From Paludibacteraceae bacterium (GTDB lineage Bacteria; Bacteroidota; Bacteroidia; Bacteroidales; Paludibacteraceae), in the NCBI GenBank assembly GCA_024400125.1, contig JAKSNG010000011.1, positions 1-56,412 of the forward strand: a DNA stretch of 56,412 bases, read 5' to 3'. Shown one piece after another: positions 24,875 through 33,861 of this stretch (the stretch's first letter is position 1; each line of letters begins with the position of its first letter). The translations under genes were made by a program, and so were the position numbers. The notes beneath the pieces are model-generated. The model searched no databases, had not been told where the DNA came from, and was given only the letters and a program-made list of their open reading frames with translations.

Positions 24875-25607
24875 AGTTAAATGTTAGGCACAGCATGTGG
24901 GACATAAGACGACTAATGGCATCTGTATAAAATGCATTATCTGGTAATAAATGAGGATTTTCATCCGTTGGTGTTAGCTGGTTCGCAAAACCTATCCTGT
25001 ATGTGATTTGTGGACAAAACTTAAACCACTGAAAATAAAAATCACAGCCAAATCCAACTTCTACAAAGTAGTCTGGTCCCTTTAGTAAGACTGGTTGCTC
25101 CGTGTCTCGATATACATTATATTCAAAGCCACCTCCGCCAATCAAATACGGACGATAATTGCGCTCCCGTTCCGCTGACCATTTCAAATAAAGTGGAATC
25201 GTAATAGGAATGGATAATAAACTGATGACGTCGCCATACTGTCCGTCACCACTGTGGATTTCTCGACCAGATATAGCTTTATAGGTAAGAGAACGCTGCG
25301 AGAAACTCAATCCTGGACATAAACGCAAATTGAGGTGACGAGATAAACGCAAATCTGTAATGAATCCAACAGAGAAACCTGGTAATAAGTTGCTGACACG
25401 AGCATGCAGCGTGTCCGTTTGGTCTCCCATCATAATAGGTTGTTCGCTATCTGTGACACCAAAAGTCATCATGTTGAGACCTAACGAAAAGCCAAAATGC
25501 ACGAGTTTATCGTCCACGTATGGATTGTTTTGTGCTTGAGCCACCAACCCACAACTACATAATATGATTAGAAGGTACTTCTTCAAATTAATCTTCTCCA
25601 AAATCAT
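24867..25607 (-). CDS. porT: Type IX secretion porin PorT
   Basis: The 246-residue outer-membrane protein has a signal peptide (LKKYLLIILCSCGLVAQAQ). The mature start, NNPYVDDKLVHFGFSLGLNM, is the diagnostic PorT/SprT beginning; RLCPGLSFSQRSLTYK and PLYLKWSAERERNYRPYLIG follow, then a final aromatic strand (HMLCLTFNFE). PorT is an outer-membrane component of the type IX secretion system. The ATG at 25607 was chosen over a GTG three codons upstream. It overlaps the end of the TonB-type receptor gene by 20 nt and the lipoprotein gene by 8 nt, so the three are translated together. Its presence fits the sorting domain on the M6 protease of this window. Confidence 0.82.
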   Translation of the reverse strand: MILEKINLKKYLLIILCSCGLVAQAQNNPYVDDKLVHFGFSLGLNMMTFGVTDSEQPIMMGDQTDTLHARVSNLLPGFSVGFITDLRLSRHLNLRLCPGLSFSQRSLTYKAISGREIHSGDGQYGDVISLLSIPITIPLYLKWSAERERNYRPYLIGGGGFEYNVYRDTEQPVLLKGPDYFVEVGFGCDFYFQWFKFCPQITYRIGFANQLTPTDENPHLLPDNAFYTDAISRLMSHMLCLTFNFE

Positions 25608-28152
25608 CGTAACCACCGCCCATATCCGAATTGTTACGATTCATGTCATTGGATTTATTTTTCTTTTGTTGTGTTCCAAAGTTCCAAGTCAATGTCAAGC
25701 TAACCGTACGCGAATGCCAGCGGTTCTCTTGTTTTTGCCAGAATCCATCGCCCCATGTCGTATTACGACGTGCGCGGGAATCTAATATGTCTCGAACATT
25801 AAGTGCTAATGCTAATTTGCGGTCTAAGAATGTTTTACGCAATCCCAAATCAATCGAATAACTGTGTGTGGTCGTTCCTTGTGCTACGACGCGTGGGCTA
25901 CGATAACGACCACTAATCTGACCGCTGAAAGTCTTAGTAAACATGAACTGTGCATTGATACGAGCAGACCATGCTAATATGTTTTGTGCGGGTAAGTCTA
26001 CTGTGATAAATTCGCCATTCACATAATCTTCATAATGCGCAGCAGTAATCGTGTTCCAATAGAAATTTGCGCTGGTTGTGAGTTGTAGAACTTCTCCGAA
26101 CAGTTTATTTTTTGCAACAACTTCAATTCCTAAATCTTGACGGCGTGCAACATTGATAAACGTGTTCTTCATGATGTCGTCTTCCATATATCGTACGTTT
26201 TGAACCACTCCGTCTTGGAAACGCCAGAACACACCTGCACTCAATGTGTGACGATCCCATGTCTTGAGATAGTTGAGCTCTAACGAGGAAGAATACGATG
26301 GCAACAAGTTTGGATTACCGATACGAATATTCGTTGAGTCTGCAAAATCAATACGCGGATTGAGTTGATGACCACGAGGACGATCTACACGTCGAGTGTA
26401 ATTCAGTTGCAATTCATGTCCATGACCGAAATCATAACTGAGATACGCACTCGGATATAGTTGGAAATAAGCCGTGTCTTGTTTTTCCCTCTTATTTTCG
26501 TATGCGTCTCTTTCCGTGCCCGTTGCATCTTTGTACTTAGAATCTAAATGGCGCATGAAGTATTCTCCACGTAAACCTACTTGCACACTAAACTTGTCCC
26601 AAAATCGATTGCCATAAGATATATACAACGCATGATTCTGCTCATTGTTGTGAAAGTCATTGAAATAGGCATATAACTCGGTGGCTTGTGCAAGGTCGTT
26701 ATAGGCTTTTGCTTGCGTCTCACGCCATGCTAAAGTCGATTGATAGCCTGCTTCTAAACGCGAGTTCTTGGTCGGCTTCCATTCATAATCTGCTTTAATT
26801 TCAACGACTTGATCTCGATTGTTATTCAATTGCTCTTGGATAAGGTCGTCTTTTCCTTTCTCAACCGTAGCATAAGTAAAGTCTTGATTAAATCCAAAAT
26901 AGCGATATGAACCACTGACCATCAATTTGTGTTGTCCATAGTCAAGTGTATAATCCAGTGTTCCAGAACCTCCAGGATGCCAACCTGCTCCTCCAGAGTT
27001 ACGCTCATACATGCGAATAGTATCTAATGCTTCGCCTGCAGCGGGACAGTTGGTGATTAAATAGGAACGAGTGTCATTGTTTTGTCCGCAGAATGCATTT
27101 CTGTCTCCAGGCATACCAAAGCCGCTAATGCCAATGGACGAGTGCTCGGAAACTTGTAAGTTCACTCCTGCGCGCAAGAATAATCCATGGTTTTGGCGGT
27201 TAGTATGTCCATCCTCTACCATGTGACTCTGGAACAAAGATGTCGGTATGTCTTCCAAACGTTCTTGACCTTCGCCACTTAGATTATAGCGATTGATGTC
27301 TGTTCCACCATTGTTCGAGCGAAAACGATAGCCTATATTGAAATAGGCATCGCATATTCCTTTATTGAAATTGATGTTAAATCCAGCATTTGCTCCTGGA
27401 GGGATATTCCATGGCTCAGCCATGCTATAATCTATTCCCGCGGACAAACTTCCATAATAACCTGCTTGCCGATTCTTTTTTGTAACGATATTGATAATAC
27501 CAGCAGTCCCCTCGGGTGAGAACTTTGCACCAGGGTTAGTAATCAATTCGATCTCTTTAATCCCATCTGCTGGCATTTGTGCCAACACTTGTCCGCGATT
27601 CTCTGCGGTTAAACCTGCAGGTTTACCATTGATCCAAACCTCCACAGCTTCGGAGTTTCGCATAGATATGTTGCCTTCTTGATCCACATCTACAGTTGGA
27701 ATATTTTCCAATACTTCCGATACGGAAGCTCCAGCTGCCGCCATATTTTGGTCAACTGTAAAGATTTTCTTATCCAATTCAAAACGCATTGTAGAGCCTT
27801 GTGCAACTACTTCAACTTCCTCTAACGTTTTGGTGTCTTCTTTTAGCAGTAGTTTCCCTAAATCTACATTGTTACCCTTAATGGTGACTGCGCGTTTTAG
27901 GGGCACATAACCCATGAATTGGATATTCACTTCGTACGTACCATTGGGGATATTCATGATGACAAAGACACCATCTGCGTCCGTTGCTTCACCAGCAATA
28001 GGCGTCGTGGACGCGGTTGGGGTAACAATCACATTGACAAAATCTAACGCTTGACGCGATTGCGCATCAATAACTTTACCTGTAATATTAGCAGCCCAAG
28101 AAGAAGTGCTAATGAGGATTAATGATATAATCCACAGCTTCTTTGTAACCAT
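25588..28152 (-). CDS. TonB-dependent receptor-type outer-membrane barrel with carboxypeptidase-regulatory domain
   Basis: The 854-residue protein has a signal peptide, then a CarboxypepD_reg domain (residues 22-100, ANITGKVIDAQSRQALDFVN). A plug domain (residues 115-235) carries VSEVLENIPTVDVDQEGNIS, EAVEVWINGKPAGLTAENRG and GAKFSPEGTAGIINIVTKKN. The barrel occupies the rest and ends in VSLTLTWNFG before a basic, Asn-rich tail. This is the OMP_b-brl_3 layout of Bacteroidetes receptors. The tail MNRNNSDMGGGYDDFGED is unusual and acidic. The start is the ATG at 28152 rather than the TTG before it. It overlaps the aroQ end by 44 nt. The substrate is unknown. Confidence 0.85.
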   Translation of the reverse strand: MVTKKLWIISLILISTSSWAANITGKVIDAQSRQALDFVNVIVTPTASTTPIAGEATDADGVFVIMNIPNGTYEVNIQFMGYVPLKRAVTIKGNNVDLGKLLLKEDTKTLEEVEVVAQGSTMRFELDKKIFTVDQNMAAAGASVSEVLENIPTVDVDQEGNISMRNSEAVEVWINGKPAGLTAENRGQVLAQMPADGIKEIELITNPGAKFSPEGTAGIINIVTKKNRQAGYYGSLSAGIDYSMAEPWNIPPGANAGFNINFNKGICDAYFNIGYRFRSNNGGTDINRYNLSGEGQERLEDIPTSLFQSHMVEDGHTNRQNHGLFLRAGVNLQVSEHSSIGISGFGMPGDRNAFCGQNNDTRSYLITNCPAAGEALDTIRMYERNSGGAGWHPGGSGTLDYTLDYGQHKLMVSGSYRYFGFNQDFTYATVEKGKDDLIQEQLNNNRDQVVEIKADYEWKPTKNSRLEAGYQSTLAWRETQAKAYNDLAQATELYAYFNDFHNNEQNHALYISYGNRFWDKFSVQVGLRGEYFMRHLDSKYKDATGTERDAYENKREKQDTAYFQLYPSAYLSYDFGHGHELQLNYTRRVDRPRGHQLNPRIDFADSTNIRIGNPNLLPSYSSSLELNYLKTWDRHTLSAGVFWRFQDGVVQNVRYMEDDIMKNTFINVARRQDLGIEVVAKNKLFGEVLQLTTSANFYWNTITAAHYEDYVNGEFITVDLPAQNILAWSARINAQFMFTKTFSGQISGRYRSPRVVAQGTTTHSYSIDLGLRKTFLDRKLALALNVRDILDSRARRNTTWGDGFWQKQENRWHSRTVSLTLTWNFGTQQKKNKSNDMNRNNSDMGGGYDDFGED

Positions 28153-28537
28153 CAATTCCTTTTCCTATTATTGTGCGTGTGCAGACATCAGATAGCAAAC
28201 TTACTCGTCTAAAGTCCTCGCGCGCACGTATATTACTAATGTGTACCTCAATAACCGGTGTTTTTTGCTCTACCACATACTCAATAGCATCGCGGATAGA
28301 TACGCTGGTGTGAGAATAACCGCCGGCATTTATAATAATGCCATCAAAATCTATGCCATTTTGTAGTTGATCAATGATATCTCCTTCATGATTGGACTGA
28401 TAGTAGGAAAAATGCACATCTTTCCACTGTCGTTGGATTTCAACCATTAGTTGCTCCATCGACTTATTCCCATAAATGGCAGGGTTGCGTTTTCCTACCA
28501 AATTGAGATTCGCTCCATTGAGTATCAGTATTCTCAT
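28109..28537 (-). CDS. aroQ: Type II 3-dehydroquinate dehydratase
   Basis: This 142-residue enzyme performs the third step of the shikimate pathway. The catalytic tyrosine region is [20 protein letters not shown] (residues 4-23) with Y22, and [18 protein letters not shown] (near residue 69) holds the conserved asparagine and histidine. [17 protein letters not shown] supplies the His-Ile-Ser loop and arginine. The length and motifs match the family. The start overlaps the rho stop by 4 nt (ATGA). Its 3' end overlaps the TonB-type receptor gene by 44 nt, an unusually long same-strand overlap. Confidence 0.93.
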   Translation of the reverse strand: MRILILNGANLNLVGKRNPAIYGNKSMEQLMVEIQRQWKDVHFSYYQSNHEGDIIDQLQNGIDFDGIIINAGGYSHTSVSIRDAIEYVVEQKTPVIEVHISNIRAREDFRRVSLLSDVCTRTIIGKGIDGYKEAVDYIINPH

Positions 28538-30339
28538 CGTTCTCCGTTAACGGCAAGTAAAAACTCGTCATTGTCTTTTGTGCGCTCGATGAATGTTTTT
28601 AGCTTTTCCATAGCCTCGATACCATTCATCTCGCTGAGTTGTTTGCGAATCATCCACATGCGGCTAAGCACATCTTTCGGCAATAATAAATCATCCCGAC
28701 GTGTACTGGATGCAGGGATATCTACTGCTGGGAAAATACGTTTATTGCTTAATTTGCGATCTAATTGCAATTCCATATTTCCTGTACCCTTGAATTCCTC
28801 AAAAATTAGATCATCCATTTTGCTTCCGGTCTCTGTTAAAGCTGTGGCAATGATTGTCAACGAACCGCCATTCTCAATGTTACGCGCTGCACCGAAGAAA
28901 CGTTTGGGCTTGTGTAATGCTTGCGCTTCTACACCGCCAGATAGCACTTTTCCGCTGGATGGTGCTACTGTATTATATGCACGAGCCAAGCGCGTGATGG
29001 AATCTAATAATATAACCACATCATGTCCGCATTCAACAAGACGTTTAGCTTTCTCATGTACGATATTGGCTACTTTAACATGATTCTCTGCTGGTTCATC
29101 AAAAGTCGATGCAATCACCTCTGCATTGACACTACGTGCCATGTCGGTTACTTCTTCCGGGCGCTCATCAATCAGTAATACAATCATATATACTTCTGGA
29201 TGATTTGCGGAAATGGCATTGGCAATTTCTTTCAGCAGTACTGTTTTACCTGTTTTGGGCTGAGCCACAATCAAACCACGTTGACCCTTGCCAATCGGAC
29301 AAAATAAATCAATGATACGAACAGATAATGGGTCATTATAGCCTTTGCATAATTTGAATTTCTGGTCAGGGAAGAGTGGGGTAAGGTTCTCAAACGCGAT
29401 ACGACGTTTTACCGTCTCTGGGTCAAGACCATTCACTCGGATCACCTTATCCATCGGGAAATATTTCTCACTATCACGGTCAGTGCGAATGGTGCATTCA
29501 ACAGTATCTCCTGGTTTTAATCCATATTGACGGATTTGTTGCAAACTAACATAGACATCGTCTGGAGAGGAAATATAGTTATAGTCAGCTGACCTCAAAA
29601 AACCATAACCATCAGGAGCACACTCCAATGTTCCCATAGCAATAACATTCTCTCCCAATTCAAAGGAAAGACTATTTTCCTCTTTTTCTTGCACATTATT
29701 CTCTGTAGGAGCTTGCCCACTATTTTCTATGGTTTCTGTGGCTTGAGTTGGCTGAGTAGTTACTTCCTCGTTTGTAGCTTCTTCTTTCTTTGCGTTCTTA
29801 GAAGGACGACCACGTTTTTTCTTAGTGGCTGATGCCGTTGGAACTTCTGTAGTGAGGACTTCTTTATTCTCTTCAACTTTGTTTTCTGGAGTAGCAGATG
29901 CTTCTACTTCTTTGTTCTCCTCAGTACTATTATTGATTTTTTCTTGATTGAGAGGCTTCCGTGCTTCAACTGCTTGTACTGTCTTGTTGGCTTTGTGGTT
30001 GTTCTCCTTGAGTTGCTCTTGCATTTGGTCTAACTGCTCTTTTTCATTACCAACAGTAGCCACAGCTGTGGCTGACTTCAAGTATTCGGTATTAACTTTC
30101 TTGGCAGTTGATTTAACACGAACACGCTTACGCTCATTCTTAGGCTGCTCTGCCAGAGCTGCTTTCGCGTCTTCTTTCGCCTGTACATCTGCTGCACGCT
30201 TGTCTGCCTGCGCGTCTAAAATAAAATAGGTTAACATCTTGGGCGTGTGCGTGCGTTTAACTTTTACACCCAATTCTACTGCGATAGCTCGTAATTCGTC
30301 AAGCGATTTCTGCTCGAGTTTTTGCAAATCGTATAACAT
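28534..30339 (-). CDS. rho: Transcription termination factor Rho with long acidic/basic insert
   Basis: The 601-residue hexameric ATPase is considerably longer than E. coli Rho (419 residues). Rho_N is residues 1-48 ([31 protein letters not shown]). Residues 50-225 form an insert rich in K, E, T and N, including [14 protein letters not shown], an AT-hook-like RGRP core, as often seen in Bacteroidetes Rho. The cold-shock RNA domain includes [12 protein letters not shown]. The ATPase has Walker [16 protein letters not shown], Walker [14 protein letters not shown] and the Q-loop [20 protein letters not shown]. The ATG at 30339 is 45 nt downstream of an intrinsic terminator hairpin and 78 nt after tRNA-Pro. 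Confidence 0.95.
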   Translation of the reverse strand: MLYDLQKLEQKSLDELRAIAVELGVKVKRTHTPKMLTYFILDAQADKRAADVQAKEDAKAALAEQPKNERKRVRVKSTAKKVNTEYLKSATAVATVGNEKEQLDQMQEQLKENNHKANKTVQAVEARKPLNQEKINNSTEENKEVEASATPENKVEENKEVLTTEVPTASATKKKRGRPSKNAKKEEATNEEVTTQPTQATETIENSGQAPTENNVQEKEENSLSFELGENVIAMGTLECAPDGYGFLRSADYNYISSPDDVYVSLQQIRQYGLKPGDTVECTIRTDRDSEKYFPMDKVIRVNGLDPETVKRRIAFENLTPLFPDQKFKLCKGYNDPLSVRIIDLFCPIGKGQRGLIVAQPKTGKTVLLKEIANAISANHPEVYMIVLLIDERPEEVTDMARSVNAEVIASTFDEPAENHVKVANIVHEKAKRLVECGHDVVILLDSITRLARAYNTVAPSSGKVLSGGVEAQALHKPKRFFGAARNIENGGSLTIIATALTETGSKMDDLIFEEFKGTGNMELQLDRKLSNKRIFPAVDIPASSTRRDDLLLPKDVLSRMWMIRKQLSEMNGIEAMEKLKTFIERTKDNDEFLLAVNGER

Positions 30340-30383
30340 AATTTGTAATAAAATGTGTATCGGAAATAATTGAAGAATTTTCC

Positions 30384-30411
30384 AAAAAGGAGTCTTCGCA
30401 AGAGACTCCTT
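30384..30411 (-). terminator. Intrinsic terminator between tRNA-Pro and rho
   Basis: On the minus strand GGAGTCT, a 7-nt loop and AGACTCC form a perfect 7-bp stem (30389-30409), followed by TTTTT (30384-30388). It follows the tRNA by 9 nt and lies 45 nt before the rho start. It would terminate the tRNA transcript and could reduce read-through into rho. Confidence 0.8.
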
Positions 30412-30417
30412 ATCTGG

Positions 30418-30494
30418 TGGTCGGGAAGACAGGATTCGAACCTGCGACCTCCTGCTCCCAAAGCAGGCATTCCACCGGGCTGAACTACTTCCCG
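30418..30494 (-). tRNA. tRNA-Pro (anticodon TGG)
   Basis: The minus strand folds as a complete tRNA. The acceptor stem is CGGGAAG/CTTCCCG with discriminator A and an encoded CCA (30418-30420). The anticodon loop TTTGGGA within CTGCTTTGGGAGCAG gives TGG, and the T loop is GGTTCGAATCC. Without CCA it is 74 nt long (30421-30494). A promoter lies 39 nt upstream and a terminator 9 nt downstream. Confidence 0.95.
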
Positions 30495-30532
30495 CTTGCA
30501 CTAATTAGCAAGGCTTCGTTTGAAAAAGCGTG

Positions 30533-30564
30533 CAAAAGTACTGCTTTTTTTTGACATCTCCAAA
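30533..30564 (-). promoter_or_regulatory. Promoter of tRNA-Pro and probably rho
   Basis: The minus strand has TTTG (30561-30564), a 20-nt spacer and TACTTTTG (30533-30540), 39 nt before the mature tRNA 5' end. No better box is visible between the tRNA and rho. Confidence 0.7.
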
Positions 30565-30629
30565 TTTTTATGTAATTTTTTGTGTTTTTTTCTCACTTTT
30601 TTTGATTTTGATAAAAAAATAAAGATTTA

Positions 30630-30661
30630 TTTGCGTATTTCAATAAAAAATTGTACCTTTG
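30630..30661 (+). promoter_or_regulatory. Promoter of the TPR protein operon
   Basis: TTTG at 30630-30633, a 20-nt spacer and TACCTTTG at 30654-30661 lie 37 nt before the ATG at 30699. It diverges from the tRNA-Pro/rho promoter. Confidence 0.75.
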
Positions 30662-30698
30662 CGCGATTTTGTAGAACAATATAAAAATAAATAAAACT

Positions 30699-31376
30699 AT
30701 GGCAAAACAAAATTTTAAAAAGGAAGATGAGCAACTCGAAAATGTAAACGAGGCATTATCTACTACTGGTCAATGGATTGAAGACCATTCTAACCTTCTC
30801 ACATGGATTGTAACAATCATCGTTATTGTTATTTTAGCTATCATGGCGCTTAACAGCTACGTGATTAAACCAAAAGCCGTTGAGGCAAGCAACGAGAACG
30901 CAAAGGCAGTTGTTTATTTCCAAAATGGTGATTTCGAAAAAGCACTTAATGGAGATGACGCAGAATGCATTGGATTTGAGCAAATAGCTAATGACTATAA
31001 GTTGTTCCAGCAGGGTAAATTAGCCGCTCTCTATGCAGGTGTTTGCTACTATAACTTAGGTGATAACGACCAAGCTGCACATTACTTAAATCGCTTCTCG
31101 GCTAAGGATGTAAATGTTGATCCCGCTGCAAAACAATTGCTGGGTGATGTCTATGTGGAGTTAGAAGACTATAGCCGTGCTGCTAAGGCTTTTGAGGCTG
31201 CCGCAAAATCTGGCAATAAGTTAATCGCTCCTATGAGCCTTAGAAAAGCTGGATTAGTTTATTTGGAGTTGGGTAACAAAAAAGCTGCTCTCCGCGTTTT
31301 TGAAGCAATCAAAGCTGAATATCCAATGTCTCAAGAAGCCAGCGATATTGATAAATATATTGAATTGGCTCGCTAA
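30699..31376 (+). CDS. Membrane-anchored TPR protein (YfgM-like)
   Basis: The 225-residue protein has a cytoplasmic, acidic N-terminus, one membrane helix at residues 35-55 ([20 protein letters not shown]) and an outward tetratricopeptide domain. TPR-like helix pairs are visible as [40 protein letters not shown] and [20 protein letters not shown]. The arrangement resembles YfgM-type proteins at the SecYEG translocon or periplasmic assembly factors. The stop overlaps the ribH start by 1 nt (TAATG), so both are translated together. Confidence 0.8.
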   Translation: MAKQNFKKEDEQLENVNEALSTTGQWIEDHSNLLTWIVTIIVIVILAIMALNSYVIKPKAVEASNENAKAVVYFQNGDFEKALNGDDAECIGFEQIANDYKLFQQGKLAALYAGVCYYNLGDNDQAAHYLNRFSAKDVNVDPAAKQLLGDVYVELEDYSRAAKAFEAAAKSGNKLIAPMSLRKAGLVYLELGNKKAALRVFEAIKAEYPMSQEASDIDKYIELAR

Positions 31377-31876
31377 TGACTACGAATCTTTCGCAATATG
31401 ATGCGAATACTTTGCCTAGCGCTGACGTACTGAAACGCCAGCGCTACGCAATTATTGTTGCAGATTGGAATAGTGATATCACTTACCCTTTGGCACAAGG
31501 CGCCATTGATACCTTGCTCAAATATGGAGTTCAAGAGAAAAATATTCTTGTGCAGCATGTGCCTGGGACCGTGGAACTGACGTATGCCGCTGGGCGTTTA
31601 GTTCCTCAGTTGGAGGGTAGTGCTTTTGTGTCTCGTTGTTATGATGCTATCATTGTGATTGGGTGTGTCATTCAAGGCGAAACGCCTCACTTTGATTATG
31701 TTTGCCAGTCTGTTACACAAGGTGTATCTATCTTAAATGCTAAAGGCGTAACTCCTGTCATCTTTTCAGTATTAACAACCTTGAATAAACAACAAGCCCT
31801 TGATCGCGCGGGTGGCAAATTAGGAAATAAAGGAGTCGAGGGCGCGGTAACTGCTATTAAAATGGCAAATCTATAA
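31376..31876 (+). CDS. ribH: 6,7-dimethyl-8-ribityllumazine synthase
   Basis: The 166-residue enzyme makes lumazine, the immediate precursor of riboflavin. Conserved blocks are [20 protein letters not shown] (N-terminal strand and helix), [35 protein letters not shown] with the catalytic histidine, and [20 protein letters not shown]. The protein is of normal length. Its ATG overlaps the upstream TPR stop by 1 nt. Another flavin gene, ribF, lies on the plus strand 8 kb away, so flavin genes are scattered. Confidence 0.93.
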   Translation: MTTNLSQYDANTLPSADVLKRQRYAIIVADWNSDITYPLAQGAIDTLLKYGVQEKNILVQHVPGTVELTYAAGRLVPQLEGSAFVSRCYDAIIVIGCVIQGETPHFDYVCQSVTQGVSILNAKGVTPVIFSVLTTLNKQQALDRAGGKLGNKGVEGAVTAIKMANL

Positions 31877-31879
31877 CCT

Positions 31880-32662
31880 ATGAAAGTCTATAAGTTTGGA
31901 GGTGCTTCTATTAAAGATGCACGAGGTATTCGTAATTTGGCACAAATTGTGACTAAAACGAATGATGTAATCCTTGTTGTTGTTTCGGCTATAGGCAAAA
32001 CAACCAATGCGTTAGAAGGCGTTGCTGAGTTGCATCATGCTATCATGGACGACCTAAACTTAAATTCTTATAATCGACTTTATGATGCCATCGTTAGTCA
32101 AGGTGAATTGATGTCAACTCGTATCGTAAGCGAATATCTATCTTCACAAGGTATTGACAACGTTTGGTTAGATGCTCGTCAGATTTTGGTGTCTGATGAT
32201 ACCTACCGAGCAGCCAATATCGATATGGTCAAAACGGGGCAAAACATCCGCAAAGCCATACAATCTCACCCTTCTCGTCTTTATATCATTCAAGGTTTTA
32301 TTGCTGGAACACAAGATGGGCAGCCAACCACGCTTGGTAGAGAAGGCTCGGACTATTCTGCTGCCATATTCGCTAATCTATTAGATGCCGAATCGGTCAC
32401 TATCTGGAAGGATGTCCCTGGAATCTTAACGGCGGATCCTCGCAAGCAATCTGACGCGACGCTCATCAAGGAACTTAATTATGAAGATGCTGCGGTGTTG
32501 GCGGCATCAGGTGCACAAATTATCCACTCAAAAACGATTGCACCGTTGGCAGAAAAGCGCATTCCTCTCTATGTGAAACCTTTCTTAAATCTAGATGTAG
32601 ACGGATCGGTTATCCACGCTTCTGCACCCAAATTAAATATTCCCGTTGCTTGGAAAAAATAA
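31880..32662 (+). CDS. Aspartokinase catalytic domain without ACT domains
   Basis: The 260-residue protein contains only the amino-acid kinase fold. Motifs are VYKFGGASIKDARGIRNLAQ (residues 3-22), VVVSAIGKTTNALE, SQGELMSTRIVSEYL, QGFIAGTQDGQPTTLGREGS (residues 138-157) and KDVPGILTADPRK; the final AASGAQIIHSKTIAPLAEKR is the aspartokinase signature. It phosphorylates aspartate for lysine, methionine and threonine synthesis. Usual aspartokinases have about 400-450 residues with two C-terminal ACT domains that bind lysine or threonine; here the reading frame stops before them and the next gene is unrelated. It starts 4 nt after ribH. Confidence 0.83.
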   Translation: MKVYKFGGASIKDARGIRNLAQIVTKTNDVILVVVSAIGKTTNALEGVAELHHAIMDDLNLNSYNRLYDAIVSQGELMSTRIVSEYLSSQGIDNVWLDARQILVSDDTYRAANIDMVKTGQNIRKAIQSHPSRLYIIQGFIAGTQDGQPTTLGREGSDYSAAIFANLLDAESVTIWKDVPGILTADPRKQSDATLIKELNYEDAAVLAASGAQIIHSKTIAPLAEKRIPLYVKPFLNLDVDGSVIHASAPKLNIPVAWKK

Positions 32663-32666
32663 TATC

Positions 32667-33860
32667 ATGGAACACTTGAAACTTTATTTTACAACTGCTT
32701 ATTGGAAAGACTTAGCCCTTTCTTTTGGGCAGGCTTTGCACACTCGAAAGTTCTGGAAAGAACTGGTGATGATGACCATCGGCATGCTTTTGGGAGCTGC
32801 TGCGGTCTATTATTTCTTAATGCCAAGTCACTTAATTGTCGGAACAATATCGGGCTTGAGCATTGTGATTAATACAGTGTGTGGAGGAAATGCAGATACT
32901 CTTTCGTTTTGGATAATGGGTATCAATGCATTCCTACTTTTATTGGCATTTGTGCTGATTGGAAATGAGTTTGGCGCGAAAACTGTTTACACGGCAATGA
33001 TTCTTGGCCCATTGATTCAATTCTGGGACCGTGTATATCCTTATACGAATTTTACTCATAAAATCATTGATAATCAAGATATTCTCATACAATTATCTCA
33101 AGGGCATTCTGTTTTAGACCCTAACGGAAATCCGTATTTGTTATCACGTTCTGGAGAGGTGTTGGAACAAGTTCGGGACTCTGTCATGTCCGCAGGACTT
33201 GGTATGGGGGATTTATGGTTCGATTTGATATGTTTTGTGCTGCTATTAAGTGCCTGTCAGGCTTTTGAGTTCCGTATCAATGCCTCAACGGGTGGATTGG
33301 ATATTATTGGTAAGATAATCAACAAATATCTCCATTTTGACATTGGCGCTTCTGTCTCAATAGGTGGAGCAATTATCTGCGGTTCGGCTTTCCTAATCAA
33401 TGACTTTCGTTTAGTGGTAATCGGTTTGATTGGCACATGGATTAATGGTTTGGTCATTGATTATTTCACGGTTGCTATGAATAATAGAAAACGAGTTTGT
33501 ATTATCTCTCCAGAATGGGAACGTATTCGCAAGTATATTATTGAAAAAGAAGGACGTGGCTGCTCGTTGTACGAGGTGGAAGGTGGCTATACCCACACTA
33601 AACAAATTGAGATACAATCGTTGCTCACTAAAGATGAGTATGCCGATTTAATGAAATTCATGCGTGATAATAATATTCAAGCATTTATGACGGCAGGTAA
33701 CTGCTCTGAAATATATGGTACGTGGCTAATCCATAAAACTCGTTATGAGAATTTTATGGAAGACCTTCACACGCGGCGTATGCTTTTTGAACAGAAACGA
33801 CAAGAATACATGGAACGTCGCAAACAATATTGGGAAAATAAATTACGAAAGAAAAAATAA
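32667..33860 (+). CDS. YitT-family membrane protein with DUF2179 domain
   Basis: The 397-residue protein has about five or six membrane helices (residues 30-290), starting with LVMMTIGMLLGAAAVYYFLM and a PSHLIVGTISGLSIVI motif typical of YitT/DUF161. NASTGGLDIIGKIINKYLH marks the second half of the domain. The cytoplasmic C-terminal DUF2179 part has IEKEGRGCSLYEVEGGYTHT. An extra loop (residues 120-180) and a basic tail make it longer than most family members. The ATG at 32667 follows the aspartokinase stop by 4 nt. Substrate unknown. Confidence 0.8.
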   Translation: MEHLKLYFTTAYWKDLALSFGQALHTRKFWKELVMMTIGMLLGAAAVYYFLMPSHLIVGTISGLSIVINTVCGGNADTLSFWIMGINAFLLLLAFVLIGNEFGAKTVYTAMILGPLIQFWDRVYPYTNFTHKIIDNQDILIQLSQGHSVLDPNGNPYLLSRSGEVLEQVRDSVMSAGLGMGDLWFDLICFVLLLSACQAFEFRINASTGGLDIIGKIINKYLHFDIGASVSIGGAIICGSAFLINDFRLVVIGLIGTWINGLVIDYFTVAMNNRKRVCIISPEWERIRKYIIEKEGRGCSLYEVEGGYTHTKQIEIQSLLTKDEYADLMKFMRDNNIQAFMTAGNCSEIYGTWLIHKTRYENFMEDLHTRRMLFEQKRQEYMERRKQYWENKLRKKK

Positions 33861-33861
33861 T

